Positions 6,684 to 20,015 are shown, counted from the first letter of the stretch. The stretch is DNA of 64,000 nucleotides from Arcobacter sp. F155 (GCF_004116455.1 NZ_PDJU01000010.1:1-64000), one strand, 5' to 3'. Program-made: numbers and translations. The notes: generated from the letters alone by a model not told the origin.

Positions 6684-9638
6684 TTATTTTCTAAGTAGTT
6701 GTGTATTTAGTTTTAGGATATCATTTAAAGAGTTGAATACTTCAGTTGTAGCATCTTCTATTTGTGCAGCTGCTGTTTTAAGTGATTTATTATCAACTCT
6801 TGAAGCATTTAGATTTATATAATCTTGTACTTTACTATGGACTAGTTCATGCTTTTTCTTTAAGATTTTCCACTCATTTGAGTGTACAAAATCTCTTTGT
6901 TCTGTTTCGCAAGTTAGTACCCATTTTCCTAGGTTACAAGATTTACAATCAGTTACCGTACAAGTCTCAAATTTATCTAAATCATCAAAGAACTTTCTTT
7001 TGAAATTGATATGGTCATTCTTATATTTTGATACTTCTTGAATAAGATTAATATCATCAACCATATCATAATACTTATCATCTATTTGCGCTTGAGACGT
7101 GATTCCTAACAGTCTAGTTGAAAGGTTAGCAACCTGTTTTGATAGATTGTCAATATTTGATGAAGTAGTTGCATTTTTTTGCGTCATTTGATCAAGTAAA
7201 TTTACAGCATCATTAATTTGAACCATTCCTGTTTCTTGCTCTTTTATTGCTGAACTTACACTATCAATAATACCTCTTGTTTGTGAGATTTTATTTGATA
7301 AATTGTCATATCCAACAATCATTTCATCAGCAATTGTTTTACCCTCATCTGATTTAGTACTAGCTTCCTCAACTAATGTTTTTATCTCCCTTGCAGCTTC
7401 AGCAGATCTATTTGCTAGGTTTCTTACTTCACCTGCAACTACTGCAAAACCTTTTCCGGCTTCACCAGCAGTAGCAGCTTCTACAGCTGCATTTAGTGAT
7501 AAAATATTTGTTTGGAATGCAATCTGGTCAATAACAGAAATTGCTTCATTGATAGCACTTACTTTTTCGTTTATTTCATCCATAGAAAGTGAAGTTTTAT
7601 TAGCTAAATCATTTCCTTCTTTCGCAGTATGGTCAAGCTCACCTGCAATATTAAGCATCCGGCTTACATCATTTGAGCTTGATTTCATATTACTTGTTAT
7701 CTCTTCTACAGCTGCGGCTGTTTGTTCTAAACTTGAGGCTTGTTCATTTGCACTACTTGAAAGCATTTGAGATGATTGAGTTAAAGTTCTAGTATTATGT
7801 TGTAACTCTTCTCCTGCATTTGTAATCATAGCTATAAGCTGAGATGTAGATTGTCCTAAAAGAACAGAACCAGTCGAAAGTGTACCAAAGTCACCATACA
7901 TACCAATCTTTTCTTCATCATTTAATCTAAAGTTGTATTTACCCATCGCATAGTGGTCAAGAACTTTATTTATATTATTTACTTTTTGTTTTGTATAAGT
8001 AATCATTTTATTGATAATCTGTTTTAAAGACTCAACTTCACTTGTAGAAGCTACTTCATGTACTTTGTATTCAAAGAAACCATTTGAAACTTTACCCATA
8101 ACATCAGAGATTTCACTTACTACTTTTTTATCTTGTTCAATAGAAGCTTCAATTCTTTTGATTTTTTCATTCATATCTTTTGTCATTAAAGCAAACTCAT
8201 CACTTCCTTTTACTTCCATAGGATGAATATGCTCTTTTTCTCTAATAACATACATAAAGAAATCTTCAAGTCCAGATTTAAAGTTTTTTAAAGACTTAAC
8301 AATAACTCTTGTCATAAAAATACTTATAATAAACACAATAACTAACATGATAATATTAAATGTAACCATCATAATAAAATCAGCATTTAAACTAGAGTTT
8401 TTCTTATCGATATATTTTTTAATATTTACAGCTAAACTATTTGATAAAGAGTTGAAATAATCAATTCTATTTGAAGAAGATAAAAACCATTTTTCAGAAT
8501 CTACTCCATACATATTTGAACTTAATAGATTAAGTGATTTTATCGCTTTTGCATCATCTATTTCTATCATAGAGTTTATCTCTTTGATTGGTTTATTTAA
8601 AGAGTGTGCATCCATGATATCTAAAGAACTAGCCAAGTAGTTGTCAAAAACTCTTTTTATATCTTTTAAAAGTCTTTTCTCTTCTTTTGTTGTATTAGGA
8701 AGTCTTCTATATCTATTTAGCTTTCGTGAAACAGAAGTGTGAAATTTTTGAATCTTGTTCATCTTATTTTCATCACCACTTAAAACATAGTCTTTGAAAT
8801 TATGAATTAAACCACCATATCCTAGATATGCTTGTACTTCTGAAATAAGTTTGTCTTTTTGACTTTTGTTATAGATAATATTTCTAAAATCATCTACTTG
8901 TTTACATTCATCACAAGTTGACATTTTTTCTATTAATTCTAATTGTTCTTCTGTAGCAACTTTTTTAAAAAGTTCTAAAAATGTTTCTTGGGCAACAACT
9001 GATGAAGTAAAATTAAAATAATCATCATTTGACAATTGTCCCTTTTCAAATACTTCTCTTACAACTCTTCTTTCATTTGTTGCTTTTTCAATAATATTTG
9101 CAATAGAGATATATGCTTGAAGTTTCTTTGATAACTCTCCATCATTACTATAACTTAGAATTTCATCCATAAAAGATAGTATAGTATCGATAATCGAAGT
9201 ATAATAAACAATTAAATCTTCATCACTAATAGAAATACTATCAACTTTATTTCTTGTTTCTTGTATTGAAGTCAACTGCTTTTTTAGTGTATCTATTTTA
9301 GTGATTACGTCATTTCCATATTTAGAAGAGTCAAACTCTTTTAAATACTCACTTAAGATATCAATTTTAGTATCCGTATCTTCTCTTAAATTTAAAAGTT
9401 CACTTTTTTTGTTTTTTCCATAACTTGAAATAAATATTAAACTAACTTCTCTTTCTTCTTGTAATGAACTTAATACCTTATTTGAAAGAATTGTAAACTC
9501 CAAATAGCTTTTAGTGTTTACCATTGAGTTTTTTTCATCTAGTTTACTAAGAAGTATGTCTGCACAAAGGAATATGATAGTTAAAATAGGAAGTGTCAAA
9601 ATAAGTAAAATCTTATTTTTTAAAGAGATGTTATGCAT
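6684..9638 (-). CDS. Methyl-accepting chemotaxis protein, NIT sensor and CZB domain
   Basis: A 984-residue transmembrane chemoreceptor. Helix one (about 10-28) is followed by a long periplasmic helical sensor with the [14 protein letters not shown] start typical of NIT (nitrate/nitrite sensing) domains. A second membrane helix (about 415-440) leads to HAMP segments and the signalling hairpin with the very conserved tip ([17 protein letters not shown]). The C-terminus carries a CZB zinc-binding domain: histidine in NDHINFK, CNLGKW, then KKHELVH, giving a His3Cys set. CZB domains bind zinc and can respond to hypochlorous acid. Unusually long for a chemoreceptor. Its ribosome binding site lies in a hairpin (9647-9670). 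Confidence 0.92.
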   Translation of the reverse strand: MHNISLKNKILLILTLPILTIIFLCADILLSKLDEKNSMVNTKSYLEFTILSNKVLSSLQEEREVSLIFISSYGKNKKSELLNLREDTDTKIDILSEYLKEFDSSKYGNDVITKIDTLKKQLTSIQETRNKVDSISISDEDLIVYYTSIIDTILSFMDEILSYSNDGELSKKLQAYISIANIIEKATNERRVVREVFEKGQLSNDDYFNFTSSVVAQETFLELFKKVATEEQLELIEKMSTCDECKQVDDFRNIIYNKSQKDKLISEVQAYLGYGGLIHNFKDYVLSGDENKMNKIQKFHTSVSRKLNRYRRLPNTTKEEKRLLKDIKRVFDNYLASSLDIMDAHSLNKPIKEINSMIEIDDAKAIKSLNLLSSNMYGVDSEKWFLSSSNRIDYFNSLSNSLAVNIKKYIDKKNSSLNADFIMMVTFNIIMLVIVFIISIFMTRVIVKSLKNFKSGLEDFFMYVIREKEHIHPMEVKGSDEFALMTKDMNEKIKRIEASIEQDKKVVSEISDVMGKVSNGFFEYKVHEVASTSEVESLKQIINKMITYTKQKVNNINKVLDHYAMGKYNFRLNDEEKIGMYGDFGTLSTGSVLLGQSTSQLIAMITNAGEELQHNTRTLTQSSQMLSSSANEQASSLEQTAAAVEEITSNMKSSSNDVSRMLNIAGELDHTAKEGNDLANKTSLSMDEINEKVSAINEAISVIDQIAFQTNILSLNAAVEAATAGEAGKGFAVVAGEVRNLANRSAEAAREIKTLVEEASTKSDEGKTIADEMIVGYDNLSNKISQTRGIIDSVSSAIKEQETGMVQINDAVNLLDQMTQKNATTSSNIDNLSKQVANLSTRLLGITSQAQIDDKYYDMVDDINLIQEVSKYKNDHINFKRKFFDDLDKFETCTVTDCKSCNLGKWVLTCETEQRDFVHSNEWKILKKKHELVHSKVQDYINLNASRVDNKSLKTAAAQIEDATTEVFNSLNDILKLNTQLLRK

Positions 9639-9646
9639 AAAGTTTT

Positions 9647-9670
9647 ACCTTAAAATATTATTTTTAAGGT
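9647..9670 (-). promoter_or_regulatory. Inverted repeat covering the chemoreceptor ribosome binding site
   Basis: ACCTTAAAA (9647-9655) and TTTTAAGGT (9662-9670) form a perfect 9-base inverted repeat with a six-base loop, ending nine bases before the chemoreceptor start. On the minus strand the right arm includes the AAGG ribosome binding site. It may be an SD-masking hairpin, an operator or part of a weak terminator after the DUF1853 gene. Confidence 0.4.
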
Positions 9671-9715
9671 GACATAGTAGCTTTAATAAGTTACAAGGTG
9701 GTTACATATATTATT

Positions 9716-10522
9716 TTAATGCCAAAAGCTTATAAAGAGTTGGTAGATAGTTTTATTATTATTTACCCAAACTAGTGGTGATTTATTGTGTTTATGGAAA
9801 AATTCTATTTCTAAAAGAGCTTCTTCATAGGATATAAACTCTTGATTTTGTACTTCAAAAACAACCCAATCATATCTATGGAGAAAATAAAAGGAACACT
9901 TCTTAAAAGTTATATCATTTTGAAAGTCATCAAAACCTATATAATAACCTCTTATACTATCTTGGAATTTTATTTGTAAGTTTTTTTCATAAAAAGGCAA
10001 GTAAATATTTGCTTTATAACAAACCTCTTGTTTAAGATTAGTTAAATCAATTCCTTCTAAATACTCTTTTGTACTCTCTTTAAAAAGTAGTGGTAATTGT
10101 TTATCTTTTAGTTTCGTTAGTTTTCTAATTAAGGTATCGTTTTTATTTGGACCAATATATCTATCAAGCTCTTTTTCTAATCTTGCATCATAAAAATAGT
10201 ATTTATATATTAGTTCAACATGTTTAAAACAGTTTTCTTTTTTATCAAAAACTATGAAATCCAACTCACCTAAGGTATTTTTATTTTTGATTATTTGAAT
10301 ATTTTTTTTAAGAACTTCATATCTGTTACTTAGATTTAAATAGTGTTCAAAAAAGTACTCTACTCTTTTTCCTAAAGGAAGTTTAGTATCAATTCTTATA
10401 TTTTCTATTTTTAAATCTGAAGTATCAATCTTCTCAAAAGAGAACTGCTTCAAAGTATAAAGTTCATCAAAAAGAACAGGTGTATTATAAAAGCCTAAAA
10501 ACTGCTCTTTTAAACTACTCAT
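9716..10522 (-). CDS. DUF1853 family protein
   Basis: A 268-residue soluble protein. The block LGKRVEYFFEHYLNLSNRYEVL, then NTLGELDFIVFDKKENCFKHVELIYKYYFYD, is the hallmark of DUF1853; it looks like a restriction-endonuclease-like fold with E-D-F and H-V-E positions, though this is inference. Length is normal. ATG 10522 overlaps the stop of the fructosamine-kinase gene by one base (TAATG), so the two are coupled. The family has no established function. Confidence 0.8.
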   Translation of the reverse strand: MSSLKEQFLGFYNTPVLFDELYTLKQFSFEKIDTSDLKIENIRIDTKLPLGKRVEYFFEHYLNLSNRYEVLKKNIQIIKNKNTLGELDFIVFDKKENCFKHVELIYKYYFYDARLEKELDRYIGPNKNDTLIRKLTKLKDKQLPLLFKESTKEYLEGIDLTNLKQEVCYKANIYLPFYEKNLQIKFQDSIRGYYIGFDDFQNDITFKKCSFYFLHRYDWVVFEVQNQEFISYEEALLEIEFFHKHNKSPLVWVNNNKTIYQLFISFWH

Positions 10523-11280
10523 TATAAATCATCAATTAATTTAATTCTATCTCTACAATCTTCTAAATAAGTGATTCCAAAAAGATTATAGTGATTTAAA
10601 TAGTGGTATAGATTATATATCTCTTTTCTTGTCTCAAAATCTTTTTCCAATGGGTACTCTTTATTATACTCATCATAAAACTCTTTTGAAAAACCACCAA
10701 ACATATAAGTCATAGCAACATCAACTTCTCTATTTGCAAAATGAACAGAAGGGTCCATTAAATATATATTTTTATCTATATCATTATAAAGAACATTTCC
10801 ATACCATAAATCACCATGCACTATAGAGGGATGTTTCGTATGTTTATTCAAATAAGAGATTAGTTTCTTTTTGTTTTTTTCTAATACTGATAAAAAATCA
10901 TTTTTAAGTTTTTCATTCTCAATTAAAGACACTTGATACAGCAATCTATACTCAAAGAAAAACTCTCCCCACTCTTTAGTTAAAATATTTTTTTGATTTG
11001 CAAGACCAATGAAATTATCAATTTCAAAACCATAGTTTTTGAACTTTATCTTATGAAGTTTAGCTAAACCTTTTCCAAGTTTCTTCATATTGTTTGTGTC
11101 AAAATCTTTTATCAAAATTTTTTGAAGATGTAGTTCTCTTTGTGTAACTTTATATATTTTAGGAACAAAAATTTCTTTTATATTATAAAGGTCTAAAGAT
11201 TTTCGTAAAAGCGTTAAGCCTTGCGCTTCTCTTATTAGAGATGCGTTATTTATCATGTGTTCTTTTATAAAAATAGACAC
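10522..11280 (-). CDS. Fructosamine/ketosamine kinase family protein
   Basis: A 252-residue protein-kinase-fold enzyme of the fructosamine-3-kinase family, which phosphorylates sugar adducts on amines and so repairs glycated proteins or metabolites. Visible are the IREAQGLTLLR start, the LAKLHKI helix, the catalytic loop HGDLWYGNVLY and the metal site LMDPSVHFANREVD. It starts at GTG 11280 directly after the stop of the preceding gene (TAGTG). Slightly shorter than usual (about 290) at the N-terminus, where the G-loop strand seems reduced. Confidence 0.85.
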   Translation of the reverse strand: MSIFIKEHMINNASLIREAQGLTLLRKSLDLYNIKEIFVPKIYKVTQRELHLQKILIKDFDTNNMKKLGKGLAKLHKIKFKNYGFEIDNFIGLANQKNILTKEWGEFFFEYRLLYQVSLIENEKLKNDFLSVLEKNKKKLISYLNKHTKHPSIVHGDLWYGNVLYNDIDKNIYLMDPSVHFANREVDVAMTYMFGGFSKEFYDEYNKEYPLEKDFETRKEIYNLYHYLNHYNLFGITYLEDCRDRIKLIDDL

Positions 11281-11627
11281 TATTTAAGCCTGTTTTTCGC
11301 TAGTTCTATATCACTTTTATATTTGTAAATCATATAATCGATTAATGTACTTCCTCTATTTTTTGAAAAAAATGATAGCATTTCAATAATTCTATATGAC
11401 ATTCTAAAAAATGCAGTAAAAGGAATAAGATAAGTTACTAAAGTTTCATATCTTCTATATGGATAATATAAGTCAAACTCCATTTTCAGTTCAGTTAAAA
11501 TTTTATTCTCTTCTAATAATTGTTCTCTTGACTTTTGATTCATTGTTCTAATTGCAATAACTAAATTTATAAAAAACATTAATAGGTTTAAATTCCAACC
11601 TAAAATAAATATCTCTTCATACGACAA
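11280..11627 (-). CDS. Small membrane protein, unknown
   Basis: A 115-residue protein with a hydrophobic segment near the N-terminus (WNLNLLMFFINLVIAI, about 11-26), a charged middle, a second weaker hydrophobic region (LVTYLIPFTAFFRM) and a basic C-terminus. It is the first gene of a three-gene operon with the fructosamine kinase and DUF1853 genes, joined by one-base overlaps. No family recognised. Confidence 0.65.
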   Translation of the reverse strand: MSYEEIFILGWNLNLLMFFINLVIAIRTMNQKSREQLLEENKILTELKMEFDLYYPYRRYETLVTYLIPFTAFFRMSYRIIEMLSFFSKNRGSTLIDYMIYKYKSDIELAKNRLK

Positions 11628-11705
11628 TTCTACTTACTCCCATATTTATTTCGGTTATTTTAACTAAATACATATGTGTTTATTCTTTTACATAAGTTCT
11701 TTTTG

Positions 11706-11711
11706 TATAAT
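11706..11711 (+). promoter_or_regulatory. Extended -10 promoter of the methyltransferase gene
   Basis: TATAAT with TTTTG just before it, 22 bases before the TTG start at 11734. It would put the transcript start near 11718 and so rules out the earlier ATG at 11674. Confidence 0.45.
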
Positions 11712-11733
11712 ACATTTTTCAAAAAGGATTTAC

Positions 11734-14418
<2,685 letters not shown>

Positions 14419-14427
<9 letters not shown>

Positions 14428-14991
14428 ATTATTTACTATATCTTCATCAACTAAATTTTGTAAATCAATTAAACAACCATCTAAATCCATAATATCTTTA
14501 TAATGCAAGTCTAATTCATCAATCATACTATTTATTTTGACTTGTTCTTGATAAAGCTTATCCTTCTCTTCTAAATCTTTTTTATGTTGTTTGTTTTCAT
14601 TAAAAAGCTGAAGATATACACTTAGCTTTGAACAAAAAATCTCATCATCTATTGGTTTAGAGATAAAGTCAATTACCTTTGAAGAACTAGAATAAGCTCT
14701 TCGCTGATGTTCTAAGTCATTGTAAATACCTGTTATTAACATCACTGGTATGTCTTTTGTAGCTTCCACTTCAGATAGATATTTTACAAACTCAAAGCCA
14801 TCAACTCCTGGCATTTGAATATCACTTAAAATTAAATCAATATCATTTTTCATTATATGCAATAAAGCTTGCTGTACATTTGAAGCTTCTAGTATTTCAA
14901 TATTATCAAAACTACTTTCAATAAGTAATCTTAATGAATAAATATTATCTGCAATATCATCTAAAATTAAAACTTTAAAATTATTATTCAT
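14419..14991 (-). CDS. Response regulator, receiver domain with coiled-coil tail
   Basis: A 190-residue single-domain response regulator. The receiver (about 5-125) has the acidic pair in LILDDIADN, phospho-acceptor Asp in LILSDIQMPGVDG, the TG position in VMLITG and Lys in DFISKPIDDE. A charged helical tail (about 130-190) replaces a DNA-binding domain, so output is probably by protein contact. The ATG overlaps the stop of the kinase gene by one base. It is the last gene of the operon of a PhnD-like protein, histidine kinase and this regulator. Confidence 0.88.
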
Positions 14992-16793
14992 TACTTATCC
15001 TTTATTTGTTTTATTATTTCTTTTGAATCTAATGTTTTATCTATAGTTTCAAACTTAGATAAGCTATTAGCTATTTTGTTTTTATCAACCAACAATAAAA
15101 CCTCTTTCTCTTCTATTTTTTCTATTTTTTCTATATCTTCATTTTCAACATCAATAATATAAAAGTCATAATTTTTTCTTTTTTTAGACTCTATAAAATC
15201 ATCTATACTATTAACTTGTTCTACATTAAGATACTGATTTAGTCCAACTATAATTTTAAACATATTTATAGGGTTTTTATTTAAAATTAAAACTGTTTGT
15301 GTTTTTTCTTTTATATCTAAATTATCTTTTTTATCTATATTTTCAAGGGCTTTAATCTCTTCTTCATTTTTAGCAATAAAAACTCTAAAAATACTTCCTT
15401 TTCCAAAAACACTTTGTACTTTAATATCTCCACCTAATAAAATACTTAGTTCTTTACAAATTGCAAGACCTAGTCCTGTACCTCCATATCTTCGTGAAGT
15501 ACTCTCTTCTGCTTGTTTAAATCTATCAAAAATATGTTCTAATTTCTCTTCTTTTATTCCTATACCATCATCTTTTACAAGTATTTCAACAAAGTTATTT
15601 TTATCTTTTACTTGCACTTCTATCTTTCCTTTTGCAGTAAATTTTAAAGCATTACTTAAAAGGTTTTCAACTATTTGTTTGATTCTTTGTTTATCATTAT
15701 GAATAAACTTAATTGAGTCTTCAACTGAAACTTTTAGTTCTAGATTTTTATTTGTAACTTGTGGTTTAAAAATTTCTGTTATATCCTTGATTAAAAGTTT
15801 TAAATTTATATCCTCTTTATTAAGAATAATTTGATTTGCTTCAAGTTTTGAAATATCTAAAACATCATTGATTAAATAAAGTAAATCATGTCCACATTTG
15901 TTTATCATATTTAGATTGTAAACATCTTTTTCACTTAGATTTTCTTCTTTATTTCTTACCATTACAGAACTAATTATATTAATAGAATTTAATGGTGTTT
16001 TTAACTCATGACTCATATTTGCTAAGAAATCATCTTTTGCTTTATTTGCAATAATTAACTCTTCTTTTTGTTCTTCTAAGTCCTTAGTTAATAGTTTTAA
16101 TTTCTCTCTTCTTGTTTTTAAATCAAACTGCATTTTATTTAATGAGTTTGCTAAAACTCCTATTTCATCTTTATTGTTTTTATAAGGTATTTCTGGTGTT
16201 TTTGTTTCACCAATCTCTTTTGCTACATCTGAAAGATTTGTTAACATTCTTGTTAATCTAGAACCAATTAAATAAGAAAGAAGCGTTGAAAATAGTATTT
16301 CTATAAAAATAATACTTAGAGTATTTCTAATATTTTTTGAAATAAACTGTTTATTTTCTGAAGTATCAAAAACAATATAAATACTTCCTAATTGCGTCTC
16401 ATCCTCTTTTATCTCTTTATATCTAATCTCATAGTTTTCATCATCAATTTCATATTTAAAATCTTTTTCAAATGTAATTAACTCATCTAAAGAAAAGTGC
16501 TTAAAGTTATAGACTTCTGATAAGATTTTTTTATTTGAATCTAAAACTACAATAGAATCAATATGTCTTAACTCTTCTGTTTTATATAAAAGATTATCCA
16601 TAGTTGCTAAATCATAAATACTTAATGGAACTTTTAACATCTCTTCTAGAAAAGTTATATTAGATTCAATTTGCTCTTTAATTAGTTTATTAGAAGAGTT
16701 ATTTATTGCTATGAAGTTAACTGATACAATTAAAACAATAAAAAATACTTCTAAAAGTACAAAAGATACTATGAACCTATATTTAAATGACAT
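14991..16793 (-). CDS. Sensor histidine kinase with degenerate C-terminal receiver
   Basis: A 600-residue membrane kinase. Helix one (about 7-28), a periplasmic sensor of about 120 residues, helix two (about 155-175), HAMP (RLTRMLTNLSDVAKEI), a coiled coil, then HisKA with the phospho-His in MSHELKTPLNSIN and a complete HATPase (NLLSNALKFT, DDGIGIKEE, RYGGTGLGLAI, GKGSIFRVF). The last 100 residues look like a receiver without a clear active site: an Asp in YDFYIIDVEN survives but the partner motifs are poor. It lies 16 bases after the PhnD-like gene, which probably supplies the ligand-binding subunit. Confidence 0.9.
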   Translation of the reverse strand: MSFKYRFIVSFVLLEVFFIVLIVSVNFIAINNSSNKLIKEQIESNITFLEEMLKVPLSIYDLATMDNLLYKTEELRHIDSIVVLDSNKKILSEVYNFKHFSLDELITFEKDFKYEIDDENYEIRYKEIKEDETQLGSIYIVFDTSENKQFISKNIRNTLSIIFIEILFSTLLSYLIGSRLTRMLTNLSDVAKEIGETKTPEIPYKNNKDEIGVLANSLNKMQFDLKTRREKLKLLTKDLEEQKEELIIANKAKDDFLANMSHELKTPLNSINIISSVMVRNKEENLSEKDVYNLNMINKCGHDLLYLINDVLDISKLEANQIILNKEDINLKLLIKDITEIFKPQVTNKNLELKVSVEDSIKFIHNDKQRIKQIVENLLSNALKFTAKGKIEVQVKDKNNFVEILVKDDGIGIKEEKLEHIFDRFKQAEESTSRRYGGTGLGLAICKELSILLGGDIKVQSVFGKGSIFRVFIAKNEEEIKALENIDKKDNLDIKEKTQTVLILNKNPINMFKIIVGLNQYLNVEQVNSIDDFIESKKRKNYDFYIIDVENEDIEKIEKIEEKEVLLLVDKNKIANSLSKFETIDKTLDSKEIIKQIKDK

Positions 16794-16809
16794 GTATGTC
16801 CTTTGTCAA

Positions 16810-17595
16810 TTAATTTGACTTTATCTCTTTGATTACTTCATACTCACTTGAATCAGTAACAATAAACTTCTTTATACTTAAAATCTTTTTTAAATCTTCT
16901 GGCATATCTAAAAATGCTTTTTGTAGTTTTTCTATTATATCTTTATCTACTCTTGGATGAGCAGCAATTGGGTGACTTGGATATGCATTTGTTTTATAAA
17001 CAATAGATATTTTTTCTTTATCATTCTTATCTTTAAAATTATTGTATGTTCTAACTATTCCACCACCTACATCACCTACTTCTCTAGCAACTCCTTTGTA
17101 TACTGAGTCATGTGAGTTTACATATAAAACCTTTGCTTGCTTATCAATATCAAAGTTATATAGTTTTCTTAACTCATATTTTGTTAGTAAAGTTGCTGCA
17201 AAAGCATTTGGTGCAGGAAATAAAAATGTCTTATCTTCTAAGTAATTACTCTTTAAACTAAAGTTTTTATCTTTACTTAATAAAATACCTTCAATTTGTT
17301 TATTTGCTCTTGTAAAAGCCTCATAGTTTTGCTGTTTATTAGCAACTATAAAATGATATGGATTCATATAGGCTATATCATATCCACCAGAGTATAATAC
17401 CTTTTCAAAACTAGGAATAGACCTTTCAGTTTTAAATATTACTTTTATGCCAGTTTCATCATGTAGATACTGTGTAATTTTTTTCCATTTTTTAGAAAGT
17501 TTCAAGGGACTTTGTTGTGGTACAACACCCAAAGTAAGTTCAACTGCAAAAGCACTTATACTAAGAACTAGTAATAAAGCTAAAACTCGTTTCAT
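16810..17595 (-). CDS. PhnD-like periplasmic binding protein
   Basis: A 261-residue exported binding protein from ATG 17595; an upstream ATG in the same frame is less likely because MKRVLALLLVLSISAFA is a clean signal peptide and AAGGA precedes it. Family marks are LTLGVVPQQSP, the ITQYLHDETGIKVIFKT block and YDIAYMNPYHFIVAN, typical of phosphate/phosphonate-binding-like (PhnD) domains. No transporter permease or ATPase is nearby; the next gene is a histidine kinase, so it is probably a sensor subunit and not a transport component. Ligand unknown. Confidence 0.88.
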   Translation of the reverse strand: MKRVLALLLVLSISAFAVELTLGVVPQQSPLKLSKKWKKITQYLHDETGIKVIFKTERSIPSFEKVLYSGGYDIAYMNPYHFIVANKQQNYEAFTRANKQIEGILLSKDKNFSLKSNYLEDKTFLFPAPNAFAATLLTKYELRKLYNFDIDKQAKVLYVNSHDSVYKGVAREVGDVGGGIVRTYNNFKDKNDKEKISIVYKTNAYPSHPIAAHPRVDKDIIEKLQKAFLDMPEDLKKILSIKKFIVTDSSEYEVIKEIKSN

Positions 17596-17805
17596 AAGAC
17601 ATCCTTTTAATATATTAACACTATTATAACACTTAATAGTATTCAAAAAGTATTAGAAGAATATCTTTTCCCAAAATTTTTTATAAAAGTAAAATGTTAC
17701 TTTTTTATATAGTTTTTTATATATCATAAAAAAAGTTTATAAATCCCTCTTTTATTTTTACTTTATTTCATATAATAAGATTAGTAAATTATATAAGGCT
17801 ATAAG

Positions 17806-18279
17806 ATGAGTAATAGAAAAGACAAATCATTAACAATGACTATGCTAATGACACCAGATAAAGCAAATTTCACTGGAAATACAGTTCATGGTGGAGAGAT
17901 TTTAAAAATGCTTGATCATGTAGCTTATGCGTGTGCGGCGAGATACTGTGGAACATATGTTGTAACACTTTCAGTTGATATGGTTTTATTTAAAGACCCA
18001 ATTAAAATTGGTTCATTAGTAACATTCCATGCTTCAGTTAACTACTCAGGTAGAACATCAATGGAGATTGGAATCAAAGTAATTTCAGAAGATATAAAAG
18101 ACCATACTTTAAAAAATACAAATGTTTGTTACTTCACAATGGTTGCAGTTGATGAGGACGGTACTCCAGTTCCTGTACCAAAACTAGAACCTGAAACAGA
18201 AGATGAAAAAAGAAGATATAACGATGCTTTAAAAAGAAGAGAGTTTAGAATGTCTTCAAAACACTCTAAAAGTCATTAA
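17806..18279 (+). CDS. Acyl-CoA thioesterase, hotdog fold (YciA-like)
   Basis: A 157-residue single hotdog-domain thioesterase that hydrolyses acyl-CoA esters. NFTGNTVHGGEILKMLDHVAYACAARY contains the conserved N/H-G-G helix, and TLSVDMVLFKDPIKIGSLV with VNYSGRTSMEIGIKV is the typical strand pattern of the YciA/BACH group. The C-terminus is basic. It stands alone with a strong terminator and faces the ABC-F gene. Confidence 0.9.
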   Translation: MSNRKDKSLTMTMLMTPDKANFTGNTVHGGEILKMLDHVAYACAARYCGTYVVTLSVDMVLFKDPIKIGSLVTFHASVNYSGRTSMEIGIKVISEDIKDHTLKNTNVCYFTMVAVDEDGTPVPVPKLEPETEDEKRRYNDALKRREFRMSSKHSKSH

Positions 18280-18293
18280 TTATTTTTTATGAG

Positions 18294-18318
18294 AAAAGAA
18301 GCTTCTTAAGCTTCTTTT
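18294..18318. terminator. Bidirectional terminator between thioesterase and ABC-F genes
   Basis: AAAAGAAGCTT (18294-18304) pairs perfectly with AAGCTTCTTTT (18308-18318), three-base loop. The A-rich left and T-rich right arms make it usable from both convergent genes. It overlaps the 3' end of the ABC-F gene. Confidence 0.75.
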
Positions 18319-19895
18319 GACTCAATATATTCTTCGTAAGTTCCCTTGAAATCTACAATAGAACCATCTTCTTGAATCTCAATAATTCTATTTGCATAAG
18401 CGTCTAATAACTCCCTATCGTGAGAAACACAAATCACAGATCCTGGATATTCTAATAATCCTTCTCCAAGTGCAATAATAGCTTCTAAGTCTAAGTGGTT
18501 TGTAGGCTCATCAAGTACCATAAAGTTTGGTTGCTCTAACATAATCTTAGATAACCACATTCTATGTTTTTCTCCCCCTGAACAAGACTCAACTTTTTTC
18601 TCTTGCTCTTGACCGTTGAATAACATTCTTCCTAGACAGTTTCTAATCTCATTGATGTCTGCATCTCTATCGAAACCTCTTAACCAATCATATAAAGTCA
18701 TATCACCTTTGATAATATCAGTTGCATTTTGTGGGAAGTATCCATTTTGAATAGTTGCACCCCAGTGAACTTCACCAGCATCTGGTTTAATATTACCAAC
18801 TAAGATTTCACATAGTGTTGTTTTACCAATACCATTTGGTCCAATCAGTGCAATTTTATCACCTTTTTCAACTGAGAAAGAGATGTCATTTAATACTTGC
18901 TCATCATATGATTTAGAGATATTTTTAACAGTTAGTAACTCTTTACCAACTTCTCTTTTTTGTCTAAAGATAATTGAAGGGTCTCTTCTACTTGAGATTT
19001 GGATTGCTCCCATATCAAGTTTATCTAGTTGTTTTTGTCTAGAAGTAGCTTGTTTTGCTTTAGAAGCATTTGCTGAGAATCTAGCGATGAACTTTTCTAG
19101 TTCTTCTTTCTCTTTTTGCTTTTTATTCATATCAGCTTGTGCTTGTTTAGCTAATACTGTTGAAGCAATATACCAATCATCATAAGTACCAGTAAACTCT
19201 CTAATTTGCTTATAATCAACATCTAAGATGTGAGTACATACTGCATTTAAGAAGTGTCTATCGTGAGAGATAACTACCATTGTACCATCATGGTGTTGTA
19301 ATTGATTCTCTAACCATCCAATTGTTTCGATATCTAAGTTATTCGTAGGCTCATCTAAGAATAATACATCAGGTTTTGGATATAAAACTTGTGCTAAAAG
19401 GATTTTGAATTTATCTCCACCAGTTAATGATGACATTAAATCAGTTTGTTGAGATGCAGGGAAACCTAAATCTTCTAAAATCTTTGTAATTTTTACATCA
19501 TACTCATATGTTGGGTCTTCTTCAACGCAAACAATTTCTAACTCTGCAAGTCTGTTATTTACTTCATCAGTAAACTCTGGACTCATATATAATTCTTCTT
19601 TTTCTTTTATTGCGTCATATAATCTTTTGTTTCCTAATAAAACTGTATCAAATAAAGAATACTCTTCATATGCAAATTGGTTTTGGCTTAATGTTCCAAC
19701 TTTTTTACCATTTTGAACTTGTACTTCACCTTCTGTTGCTTCATCTTCACCAGAAAGAATCTTAAGAAAAGTAGATTTACCTGCACCATTTGCACCGATA
19801 AGACCGTATCTTTTCCCTTGATCTAGTTTTAAATTGATATCTTGAAATAACACTCTTGGTCCGAATGCTTTTTTAAGATTTACTACTTGAACCAT
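18306..19895 (-). CDS. ABC-F family ATPase (YbiT-like)
   Basis: A 529-residue soluble protein with two ABC ATPase domains and no membrane helices, the ABC-F class that acts on ribosomes. Domain one has GANGAGKST and SLTGGDKFKILLAQ with FLDEPTNNLD; domain two has GPNGIGKTT, CSGGEKHRMWLSKIM and VLDEPTNHLD. The charged linker between them (about 240-300, KQKEKEELEKF) is the P-site tRNA interaction motif. The start MVQVVNLKKAFGPRVLFQ is closest to the YbiT subgroup. Usual length. Confidence 0.93.
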   Translation of the reverse strand: MVQVVNLKKAFGPRVLFQDINLKLDQGKRYGLIGANGAGKSTFLKILSGEDEATEGEVQVQNGKKVGTLSQNQFAYEEYSLFDTVLLGNKRLYDAIKEKEELYMSPEFTDEVNNRLAELEIVCVEEDPTYEYDVKITKILEDLGFPASQQTDLMSSLTGGDKFKILLAQVLYPKPDVLFLDEPTNNLDIETIGWLENQLQHHDGTMVVISHDRHFLNAVCTHILDVDYKQIREFTGTYDDWYIASTVLAKQAQADMNKKQKEKEELEKFIARFSANASKAKQATSRQKQLDKLDMGAIQISSRRDPSIIFRQKREVGKELLTVKNISKSYDEQVLNDISFSVEKGDKIALIGPNGIGKTTLCEILVGNIKPDAGEVHWGATIQNGYFPQNATDIIKGDMTLYDWLRGFDRDADINEIRNCLGRMLFNGQEQEKKVESCSGGEKHRMWLSKIMLEQPNFMVLDEPTNHLDLEAIIALGEGLLEYPGSVICVSHDRELLDAYANRIIEIQEDGSIVDFKGTYEEYIESKEA

Positions 19896-20015
19896 AAAAT
19901 TAACCTTTTTGTTCTTGATTTTGGGCGATTATATCTAAAGTAAACTATAAATACATTTAGAGATTTTTATAATCTCTATTTATATAACTTTAGAGGAGAG
20001 AAAAGGTGGAAAAGC

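Noticed and set aside
7303-7770. Long plus-strand frame (155 codons) inside the NIT/CZB chemoreceptor gene
   Set aside because: It is the antisense of the highly conserved signalling domain, with Ser/Ala/Ile-rich composition typical of shadow frames and no ribosome binding site.
11674-11733. ATG start 20 codons upstream in the methyltransferase gene
   Set aside because: The extra peptide is unlike the family, contains a promoter-like TATAAT and has no Shine-Dalgarno site; TTG 11734 has AAAAAGGA in front.
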